Part shown: positions 17,471-24,158 of the stretch, one piece after another
How positions within the stretch are numbered: position 1 is the stretch's first letter
Layout: the number at the start of each line of letters is the position of its first letter
Assembly (NCBI GenBank): GCA_035606665.1
Contig: DATNEY010000003.1
Span: 1 to 64,000, forward strand
Source of the DNA: DASUGC01 sp035606665
GTDB taxonomy: Bacteria > Acidobacteriota > Vicinamibacteria > Vicinamibacterales > SCN-69-37
Direction of reading: 5' to 3'
DNA length: 64,000 nt
Notes under the pieces: model-generated
The model's input: only the letters and a program-made list of their open reading frames with translations
Told to the model about the DNA's origin: nothing
The model's database searches: none
Translations under genes and position numbers: made by a program

Positions 17471-19918
17471 TTACTCCGACTTGAGCGCCGTCACGACGTT
17501 CACACGCGAGGCCCGAGCCGCGGGCAGCAGCGAGGCGAGGACGGCGGCCGTCACTAGAACAACGGCCGCTCCGATGATCGTGAAGATGCCCGGCATCTCC
17601 ACACCACCGAAGACGGAGATTGCGACGCGCGTGAGCAGAAGGCCGCCGACGGTGCCGGCAACGACGCCCGCGCCCGCGATCACGGCGCCTTCGCCGAGGA
17701 CGCGCGTCAGGAGATGGCCGGGCGCCGATCCAATCGCCAGGCGGATGCCGAACTCGCGCGTGCGCGCGCTCACGGAAAACGCCAGCACGCCTGCGACGCC
17801 CACGACCGCGATCGTCAGCGCCACGAGTGAGAAACCACCAAAGACGAGCGCGTTCACGCGATCGGGCGCGAGCACTTCAGCGCGGACATCGTCGAGCGTC
17901 GCGGCGCGCTCGACGGGCTGCTCGGGTGCCTTGTCCCGGATGATCCGCTTGATCTGGGGAATCAGTGTGTACGGATCGCCCGACTTCGTGCGAACGAACA
18001 TGCGTCCGCTGAGGGTGCTGGCATAGACCGTCATCTTGGGATCCGGCACGATGTGGTCGAAGTCGACATCCGGGACGACGCCGACGATCCGGCGTGGAGC
18101 ACCGGCGCTCGGTCCGCCGAACTGAAGAAAAATCGGATCGGTGAAGGTCATCTGGCGGTCGACGGCGGCCTCAACACTCGGGAACATGCGCTGGGCGATG
18201 CTCTGACTGATGATGACGACGTTGTCGGGGCTGTTGTCGTCGCCCTCATTGAAATCGCGGCCGGCAATCACCGGCAGGCCCAAGGTCGTGAAGAATCCCG
18301 CAGACGCACCACGCAAGTCCGCCTTGGGATCCTCCTCGCCGTTCGCCTTGGCGCGGCCTTCGACCGTGAACTGAAAGTTCGCCGACCCGCCCGCATCACG
18401 CCACGGCACCGCGCTTCCGGTGGTGACGCGTTCGACGCCGGGCAACTGCCGAATCCCTCCCATGATGTCCTGGAAGAACGCTTTCACCTGCTCGGGCTTC
18501 CGGATGTTACCCATCGTCGGGACGTTCAACGCGAGTACCTGCCGCGTGTCGAAGCCGATCGCACTGCGCTGGCGCGCGATGAGTGTCGTCAGCAGCATGC
18601 CCGCGCCGGCGAGCAGGACGAACGACGCGCCGATCTGCGTGATGGCGAACAGCCGCAGGCGGCGATTCGTGGCAGACGTAATCCGGACGCCTCCGCTGGG
18701 AAGCCCCAGCCCGCCGGCCGACTCGGCAGAAGGCAGACGCGGTACGAATGCAAGCAGTACAGCCGCGGCGATGGCGAGGCCGACGCCGACCCACAGCACG
18801 CTGGTATCCACCGTCATGTCCAATGCGCGAACGGAGAAGCGCGCTGCATACCGGCCGAGCACGGGCACCATCCAGAGCGCAACGATCACTCCGAGCAGCG
18901 CGCCGACGCTGCAAAGGAGCAGGCTTTCCGCAAGGAGCGTGCGACGCAGCGCGCCGGTGCTCGCGCCGAGCGCGGCTCGCACCGCGAGCTCGCCTTCACG
19001 ACGGACCGACCGCGCCAGGATCAGATTCGCGACGTTGGAGCACGCGATCAGGAAGATCAGTGCCGAGGCCGCGAGCAGCAGGAGGAGTACCGTCCGCGCC
19101 GGTGCCGCGATCTGATCCCGGAGCAGTCTGGCTTCGATGGCGAACCTGGACTTGGCCGGGTAGTCCGCCGGGTACTGATTCACGACGGCGCCGTGCACCG
19201 CGCGCAGCTCGGTCAGCGCCGATTCGACGTCCGCGCCTGGCGCCAGCCGCGCGAAGAGCTCTGTCATCCGGTGTGTCCTGCCGGTGACCATTGTGGCGCC
19301 CAGATGATGCGGGCTCGTGACGTTGTTCGCGATGATCTCGGTCTCAGTCGGGTACGGCACCGATGGTTCGAGGACGCCGATCACCGTGGCGGGTATCGCG
19401 CCCAGACGGATGACTCTGCCGATCACGGTCTCGTCGCTGCCAAGCGCCCCTGTCCAGAAGCGGTATGTCAGCACGGCCACGCCCGGAGACTTCGGCGTGT
19501 CGTCAGAGGCATTGATGAGGCGGCCGCGTACGGCTTTGAGACCCATCACGTCGAAATAGGAGCCGCCGACGACGCCCGCGCGGACGCCGCGAGGCTCGCC
19601 GAGTCCGATCATCGTCGGCCCGAAGGTGGAGAAGTCGCCGATGGCGGTGACCGTCTTCATCCGCGAGCGCAGATCCATGAGTTCTGGGATCGAGAAGGTC
19701 GTGTTCTCGACGTCGATGCCCGGTGCGCTCTGGCGGATGTAGATCAGCCGTGCCTCATCCCGGTTCACGAGCGGGCGCAAGAGGACTTCCCGAACGACGG
19801 TGAACATCGCCGCATTGGCGCCGATGCCCAGTGCGAGCGTCAGGATGACGGTGAGCGTGAGCGCCTTCGTGCGGGTGAACGATCGGACCGCAAACTTCAA
19901 GTCGGTGATGAAGCTCAT
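17471..19918 (-). CDS. Full-length ADOP-type (MacB/FtsX-like) permease
   Basis: 815 residues. An N-terminal helix (MSFITDLKFAVRSFTRTKALTLTVILTLALGIGANAAMF) leads into a MacB-like periplasmic domain (residues ~50-270). Three FtsX helices (~275-380) follow, then a second helix and periplasmic domain (~405-670) and a final FtsX domain (RTREFGIRLAIGSAPGHLLTRVL and PAARASRVNVVTALKSE). This is the acidobacterial duplicated permease type, normally paired with a MacB-type ATPase that is not nearby. It is probably a mechanotransmission/efflux or lipoprotein-handling permease. A sigma-54-like promoter lies immediately upstream, next to an NtrC/NtrY pair. Confidence 0.9.
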   Translation of the reverse strand: MSFITDLKFAVRSFTRTKALTLTVILTLALGIGANAAMFTVVREVLLRPLVNRDEARLIYIRQSAPGIDVENTTFSIPELMDLRSRMKTVTAIGDFSTFGPTMIGLGEPRGVRAGVVGGSYFDVMGLKAVRGRLINASDDTPKSPGVAVLTYRFWTGALGSDETVIGRVIRLGAIPATVIGVLEPSVPYPTETEIIANNVTSPHHLGATMVTGRTHRMTELFARLAPGADVESALTELRAVHGAVVNQYPADYPAKSRFAIEARLLRDQIAAPARTVLLLLLAASALIFLIACSNVANLILARSVRREGELAVRAALGASTGALRRTLLAESLLLCSVGALLGVIVALWMVPVLGRYAARFSVRALDMTVDTSVLWVGVGLAIAAAVLLAFVPRLPSAESAGGLGLPSGGVRITSATNRRLRLFAITQIGASFVLLAGAGMLLTTLIARQRSAIGFDTRQVLALNVPTMGNIRKPEQVKAFFQDIMGGIRQLPGVERVTTGSAVPWRDAGGSANFQFTVEGRAKANGEEDPKADLRGASAGFFTTLGLPVIAGRDFNEGDDNSPDNVVIISQSIAQRMFPSVEAAVDRQMTFTDPIFLQFGGPSAGAPRRIVGVVPDVDFDHIVPDPKMTVYASTLSGRMFVRTKSGDPYTLIPQIKRIIRDKAPEQPVERAATLDDVRAEVLAPDRVNALVFGGFSLVALTIAVVGVAGVLAFSVSARTREFGIRLAIGSAPGHLLTRVLGEGAVIAGAGVVAGTVGGLLLTRVAISVFGGVEMPGIFTIIGAAVVLVTAAVLASLLPAARASRVNVVTALKSE

Positions 19919-19935
19919 ATGCGTTCTATTAAACG

Positions 19936-19951
19936 TGCAGCTTGCATGCCA
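19936..19951 (-). promoter_or_regulatory. Sigma-54-type promoter for ADOP permease
   Basis: The minus strand reads TGGCATGCAAGCTGCA against consensus TGGCACGN4TTGCW. The -24 GG and -12 GC are correctly spaced; mismatches are C to T in the -24 box and T to C before the -12 TGC. The predicted start is about 7 nt before ATG 19918. The sigma-54 activator gene is 1.6 kb upstream. Confidence 0.55.
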
Positions 19952-19954
19952 TTA

Positions 19955-20016
19955 GGAGGGCGGGATTTCGGTCCCGCGAATGCCGCGTGATCGCCGGGTC
20001 TAAAGACCCGGCCTCC
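19955..20016. repeat. BIME: two inverted GGAG-foot REP units
   Basis: The forward unit GGAGGGCGGGATTTCGGTCC is followed by a reverse unit GTCTAAAGACCCGGCCTCC. It sits between the HK stop and the sigma-54 promoter of the permease, only a few bases from the -24 box. Confidence 0.75.
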
Positions 20017-20046
20017 ATTCGACCTGCCCGCCGCACTCCGGGATCT

Positions 20047-20062
20047 GGGACGCGCGCGTCCC
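20047..20062. repeat. Perfect 16-bp palindrome
   Basis: GGGACGCGCGCGTCCC is a self-complementary sequence between two REP elements, in the spacer upstream of the permease promoter. It could be a binding site for the adjacent regulator or simply REP-related. Confidence 0.35.
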
Positions 20063-20080
20063 GGAGGTGGGACTCTATCC

Positions 20081-20105
20081 GGAGGCCGGGTCTTTAGACC
20101 CGGCC
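20081..20105 (+). repeat. Single GGAG-foot REP unit
   Basis: GGAGGCCGGGTCTTTAGACC plus CGGCC: 8-9 bp arms, TTTA loop. It is the reference copy of the GGAG subfamily, identical in its left arm to 136-152 and in reverse to 19993-20016. It lies just after the stop of the histidine kinase. Confidence 0.8.
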
Positions 20106-20117
20106 AGACGCAGTCGG

Positions 20118-21506
20118 CTAACCGGCCAGCGGCAGCGGCAGCCTCAGGGTCGCTCGACACCCGGCCGGCGAGGTCCGGTTCTCCAGCGTGATCGTCCCGC
20201 CGTGGGCCTCGGCAATCTGGCGGCTCAGGGCCAGGCCGATGCCCGATCCGCTCGGCTTGGTCGTGAAAAACGGCACGAACAGGTTCGACGTGTCCGGGAG
20301 CCCTTTGCCCTCGTCATCGATGTTCAGCTCCAGCCAGCCGCCGGCTGTCTTCCACGACATGCTGACTGCGCCGCCGGTCTCGAGCGCGGCGTCGACGGCG
20401 TTGCGAACGATGTTGATGAGCAGTTGCTCGATCTGGTCGGAGTCGGCATCGAGCCTGATGTCCGGCGTGGAGCCGACGGTCACGGGCAGGCGCTTCTCGA
20501 GTTCGACCACACGCTGGACGAGGTCCACGATACGGACCCGCCGAGGCCGTGGCTTGGGCAATCGCGCGAGCTGTGCGTACGCGCGCAGAAAACGTCCAAG
20601 CGCACCCGAGCGCTCCTCGATCAGCGACAGCCCGTGCTGCATCTCGCCCTGGCGCGGCAGGTCCGGCGCCTGGTCGACGATCTTCTTCAGGGAGTGCGCG
20701 ATCGATTTGATCGGCGTGAGCGAGTTGTTGACTTCGTGTGACAGCACCCGGACGATGCGCTGCCAGGCTGCTTGCTCCTCTTCACGCAGAGCCTGACTCA
20801 GATCGGTCACGACGACGAGCTGGTGGGGGTGGCCGTCGCGATAGAAGATGGCGCGCCGCACTTCATAGCGGCCGTGCCGGCCGCCGAAGGCGCGTTCGAC
20901 GAGGCGGCGCGGCTCGCCGGCAAGATACTCGTCAAACTCCAGCGCCGAGGCGGGCAGACCGACCAACTCCGCCTGCGGCTTGCCGAGCAGCGACTCCCCG
21001 CCCTTGTTGACGAGCAGTAACTGGCCGGCCGGGTCGAACGCGAACACCGCGACAGCGATCTCCTCCATCACGTGCGTGAGCAGGGCGGTTGACTCGATGG
21101 CCTCGCTGCGCTGGCGCTTCAGGACCGTGCCGAAATCGTTGACCTCGCGCATGACCATGCCCATCGCGCTGTCGCCTGAGCGAAGGCCGCGCATGGTGTA
21201 GTCGCCCTCGCGCAGCGCGCCGAGGAGGCTCGCGATGACCTGCAGCGATCGAGTCGCGATCTGGCTCGCCGCGGCAATCGCGAGGAGCCAGGTGCCCACG
21301 ATCACCAGTACGAGCGTCCACCGCACTTCCGGCGGCGGCGCCTCGCGCCACATATAGATGAGCGCGATAACCACGCCGGGCGCGCCGCCGATGCAAACGA
21401 GCCAGGCCAGCGTGCGCTCGAGATTGCGAGCGCGCGGCGCACCGGGCGAGGTGGGTGGGGTCAGCAAAGGCACTCTGGAGGCTGGGTCTTCAGACCCGGC
21501 GGTCAC
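20118..21506 (-). CDS. NtrY-like membrane sensor histidine kinase
   Basis: 462 residues. Two membrane helices lie near 35-55 and 65-85, with a HAMP-like linker (RSLQVIASLLGALREGDYTMR). A PAS domain follows at ~145-245 (EEIAVAVFAFDPAGQLLLVNKGGESLLG). The H-box is SHEVNNSLTP, the N-box NIVRNAVDAAL, with DEGKGL and the ATP lid GSGIGLALS. The HEVNNxLTPI H-box is typical of NtrY. It should phosphorylate the NtrC-like regulator encoded just upstream; the GTG start overlaps that gene's TGA by 4 bp. Residues 3-10 (AGSEDPAS) are encoded by a REP element, so the true start may be a later GTG (PASR-V). Confidence 0.9.
   Translation of the reverse strand: MTAGSEDPASRVPLLTPPTSPGAPRARNLERTLAWLVCIGGAPGVVIALIYMWREAPPPEVRWTLVLVIVGTWLLAIAAASQIATRSLQVIASLLGALREGDYTMRGLRSGDSAMGMVMREVNDFGTVLKRQRSEAIESTALLTHVMEEIAVAVFAFDPAGQLLLVNKGGESLLGKPQAELVGLPASALEFDEYLAGEPRRLVERAFGGRHGRYEVRRAIFYRDGHPHQLVVVTDLSQALREEEQAAWQRIVRVLSHEVNNSLTPIKSIAHSLKKIVDQAPDLPRQGEMQHGLSLIEERSGALGRFLRAYAQLARLPKPRPRRVRIVDLVQRVVELEKRLPVTVGSTPDIRLDADSDQIEQLLINIVRNAVDAALETGGAVSMSWKTAGGWLELNIDDEGKGLPDTSNLFVPFFTTKPSGSGIGLALSRQIAEAHGGTITLENRTSPAGCRATLRLPLPLAG
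21477..21500 (+). repeat. GGAG-foot REP unit inside the kinase N-terminal codons
   Basis: GGAGGCTGGGTCTTCAGACC then CGGC. It has GGAG-type feet and one arm mismatch. It lies immediately after the stop of the NtrC-like gene and overlaps codons 3-10 of the kinase. Confidence 0.7.
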
Positions 21507-22888
21507 AACCCGAAATGCTGGAGCCTTCGGTACAGCGCCGATCGGCTCATGCCCAGCTGTTCGGCCGCTTTGCGAACATCGCCGCCGTGGCGGGCGAGGG
21601 CTTTCTGGATGAAGAGTTTTTCCGCGTGCTCGAGCGACATTTCAGACTCGACCCCAGCCGTCGCGGTCGATGCTACCTCTCGCACGCCGAGATCCGCAGC
21701 CGAAATCTGTGCACCGCCCGCCATCAGGACCGCGCGCTCGACGGCATGCGCCAACTCACGGACGTTGCCCGGCCAGAGGTGCGACTCGAGCGCCTGGCGG
21801 GCCGACCGATCGAAGCCGTCGAAGCGGCGTTGGTACCGCGCGGCGTACATCTCGAGATAGTGGTCGGCGAGCGGGCGGATGTCTTCGCGCCGCTCGCGCA
21901 GCGGCGGGAGATGGATGACGACGGTGTTGAGGCGGTAGTACAGGTCTTCGCGGAAACGGCCGGCGGCAATCTCACTCGCGAGGTCGGCGTTGGTGGCCGA
22001 CAGCACCCTGACATTCACGTACGTGACGCGCGACGATCCGACCTTCTGCACTTCACCGGTCTGAAGCACGCGCAGCAGCTTCGGCTGCAGCTTGACCGGC
22101 ATGTTGGCGATCTCGTCGAGAAACAGAGTGCCCTCGTCCGCCAGTTCGAAACAACCGATGCGATCCGTGCGCGCATCTGTGAACGCGCCCTTCACGTGAC
22201 CGAAGAGCTCGGACTCGGCGACTCCCTCAGACAACCCGCCTGCGTTCATCGTGACGAGCGGCTTCGAGGCGCGTTCGGAGAGCCGGTGCAGCAGGCTTGC
22301 CACGACCTCCTTGCCCGTGCCGTGCTCGCCCGTGACGAGCACCGACGCGTCGGAGGCCGCGACGCGCTCGATGGTCGAGTGCACGGTCTTCATCGAGGGC
22401 GCCTCGGCAATGAACGTCGGGAGGTCGCGGCGCTGGAGGCGGACGTTCTCCTCCTGGAGCCGGCGGCCTCGCCGCAGCGCCCGTCGCAACTCCAACTGCG
22501 TCTGCACGGCGGTCAGCAGCTTGTCGTCGTCCCACGGTTTCTCGATGTAGTCGCGTGCGCCATGCCGCATCGCATCGACGGCCCCGGCGACGCTGCTCCA
22601 GCCCGTCATGACGAGCACCGGCAGCGTCGGATCGATCTGATTGATCCGGTCCAGGAGATCGATCCCTTCCTGACCCGAAGTCGTGTCGCGTGTGTAGTTG
22701 AGATCGATGATCGCGACGTCGAAGTCGGTGCGCTCGAGCGTGGCCACGAGGTCGGCCGGAGAGGCAGCGGTCGTTACGTCGAACCCCTCGGCGCCGAGCA
22801 GCAGCTTCAGGGCTTCGAGGACGTTGGGCTGATCATCCGCGATCAGCGCACGGCCGATCGGGGCGCGAGAAGAGGCGCTGGTAGTCAT
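21503..22888 (-). CDS. NtrC-family sigma-54-dependent response regulator
   Basis: 461 residues. The receiver is residues 12-130 (phospho-Asp in IIDLNYTRD, K in IEKPW). The AAA+ domain runs about 155-385, with Walker A GEHGTGKE and Walker B GTLFLDEIANM. Arginine fingers are in FREDLYYRLN and the signature LWPGNVRELAHAVER. A Fis-type HTH is at the end (KAAEQLGMSRSALYRRL). The sigma-54 contact loop is GAFTDA instead of GAFTGA. It is the first gene of an operon with the NtrY-like kinase. The two sigma-54-like promoters nearby are its likely targets. Confidence 0.92.
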   Translation of the reverse strand: MTTSASSRAPIGRALIADDQPNVLEALKLLLGAEGFDVTTAASPADLVATLERTDFDVAIIDLNYTRDTTSGQEGIDLLDRINQIDPTLPVLVMTGWSSVAGAVDAMRHGARDYIEKPWDDDKLLTAVQTQLELRRALRRGRRLQEENVRLQRRDLPTFIAEAPSMKTVHSTIERVAASDASVLVTGEHGTGKEVVASLLHRLSERASKPLVTMNAGGLSEGVAESELFGHVKGAFTDARTDRIGCFELADEGTLFLDEIANMPVKLQPKLLRVLQTGEVQKVGSSRVTYVNVRVLSATNADLASEIAAGRFREDLYYRLNTVVIHLPPLRERREDIRPLADHYLEMYAARYQRRFDGFDRSARQALESHLWPGNVRELAHAVERAVLMAGGAQISAADLGVREVASTATAGVESEMSLEHAEKLFIQKALARHGGDVRKAAEQLGMSRSALYRRLQHFGL

Positions 22889-22904
22889 ATGTGCGACGGT
22901 TAAG

Positions 22905-22918
22905 TCCCGGAATCGGGA
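22905..22918. promoter_or_regulatory. Inverted repeat, candidate activator site
   Basis: TCCCGGAATCGGGA (5-bp arms, 4-nt centre) lies about 65 bp upstream of the sigma-54-like promoter of the receiver-phosphatase gene. That is where an NtrC-type enhancer site is expected. Function is inferred only from position and symmetry. Confidence 0.35.
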
Positions 22919-22983
22919 ATTATGGCCCGTTCCGAGGTCGCCAAGCCGCTCGCAAGCGCTAGTAAGAAAAAGATGTACCAGAC

Positions 22984-22999
22984 TGGCATGTCGCTTGTA
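22984..22999 (+). promoter_or_regulatory. Sigma-54-type promoter for receiver-SpoIIE phosphatase
   Basis: TGGCATGTCGCTTGTA matches TGGCACGN4TTGCW with correct -24/-12 spacing; mismatches are C to T in each box. The predicted start is about 8 nt before ATG 23018, nearly the same arrangement as at the ADOP gene. Confidence 0.6.
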
Positions 23000-23017
23000 A
23001 GGCTACGAGAAACACCG

Positions 23018-24148
23018 ATGAGCACTTCACCTCGCATTCTCGTGGCCGACGACCAAAACGACATCCTGCAGGCCTTGCGGTTGTTGCTCTCGGAAGCCGG
23101 ATTCACGACGGACCTGGTCAAATCGGTGCATGGCGCGATCCAGCGGGTGGCGGGAGCGACGTACGACCTGCTGTTGATGGATCTCAACTACACGCGCGAT
23201 ACCACGTCGGGCCGTGAGGGCCTGCAACTGCTCGACGAGGTCCGCGCCCGGGACGCGGCTCTGCCTATCGTCGTCATGACGGGGTGGGGCAGCATTGAGA
23301 TGGCCGTTGACGCGATGCGCCGCGGCGCCAGAAGCTTCGTGCAGAAGCCGTGGGACGACGCCACGCTGATCGAGGTCGTCCGGCGCGAGGTCGATCTGGG
23401 ACGGGCCGGGCGGCGCCGCGACGCGCAGCTGGCCCACGAGCACGAAGAGGCTCGGCTCATTCAGCGCGCTCTCCTGCCGTCGGTGATTCCGTCGATTCGC
23501 GGCTGCACCCTGGCTGCTCGTTGGACGCCGGCCTGTGGTGTCGGCGGCGATTGTTACGACCTGCTGCAGTTCGGCGAGTCCCGGGTGGCGATTTCGATCG
23601 GGGACGTCATCGGGAAAGGCGTACCGGCGGCGCTGTTGATGTCGAACCTGCAGGCCGCGGTGCGCGCCTTCGCCACGCCTGAGGCGGAGCCGCATCGCGT
23701 GTGCGCGAACGTCAACCGGTTGCTTTGCCGCAACATCGAGGCCGGGCGGTTCGTCACCTTCTGCTACGCCGTCATCGACACCGCAGCGAAGGCCGTCGTG
23801 TACAGCAACGCCGGGCACAATCCTCCCATCCTGATGCGGCGCAGCGGATCGGCAGAGCGATTGACGACGAAGGGGCTGGTGCTGGGCGTAGCATGCGACT
23901 GGTGCTACGGAGCGGGGGAGTTGCCGCTCGAGCCCGGTGATCGCCTCATCTGCTTCACTGACGGCATCACCGAAGCCGAGTCGCAGGAGGGCGAAGAGTT
24001 CGGCGACGAGCGTCTGATCGCGATTGTCCGTGCGGCCGGTCCGGTGTCGGCCGACGAGCTCGTCGGTCGCATCACCGAAGCGGTCGCCGGCTGGTGCGGT
24101 GGCCAGCCGCGCGACGACGCAACGCTTGTGGTCGCGGCGATCGACTAG
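23018..24148 (+). CDS. Response regulator with SpoIIE/PP2C-type phosphatase output (RsbU-like)
   Basis: 376 residues from ATG 23018. The receiver is residues 5-125 (LMDLNYTRDTTSG, FVQKPWDD). A helical linker (DAQLAHEHEEARLIQRALLPSVIP) leads to a PP2C/SpoIIE domain with its metal-binding motifs GGDCYDLL, GDVIGKGVPAALLMS, SNAGHNPP, CFTDGITEA and DDATLVV. Such proteins dephosphorylate anti-sigma-factor antagonists in partner switching; no STAS or RsbW-type gene is in view. The receiver closely resembles that of the divergent NtrC-like protein, implying a shared kinase or recent duplication. The ORF is open to 22922, but the sigma-54 promoter lies inside that stretch. Confidence 0.9.
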   Translation: MSTSPRILVADDQNDILQALRLLLSEAGFTTDLVKSVHGAIQRVAGATYDLLLMDLNYTRDTTSGREGLQLLDEVRARDAALPIVVMTGWGSIEMAVDAMRRGARSFVQKPWDDATLIEVVRREVDLGRAGRRRDAQLAHEHEEARLIQRALLPSVIPSIRGCTLAARWTPACGVGGDCYDLLQFGESRVAISIGDVIGKGVPAALLMSNLQAAVRAFATPEAEPHRVCANVNRLLCRNIEAGRFVTFCYAVIDTAAKAVVYSNAGHNPPILMRRSGSAERLTTKGLVLGVACDWCYGAGELPLEPGDRLICFTDGITEAESQEGEEFGDERLIAIVRAAGPVSADELVGRITEAVAGWCGGQPRDDATLVVAAID

Positions 24149-24158
24149 CAGCTGCGAT

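Noticed and set aside
18053..19990. 645-codon open frame on the plus strand
   Set aside because: It is antisense to the ADOP permease and its translation is a low-information R/D/E/H/Q-rich shadow. The opposite strand has a full conserved protein.
21455..22903. 482-codon plus-strand open frame
   Set aside because: Antisense shadow of the NtrC-like regulator; no recognisable motif.
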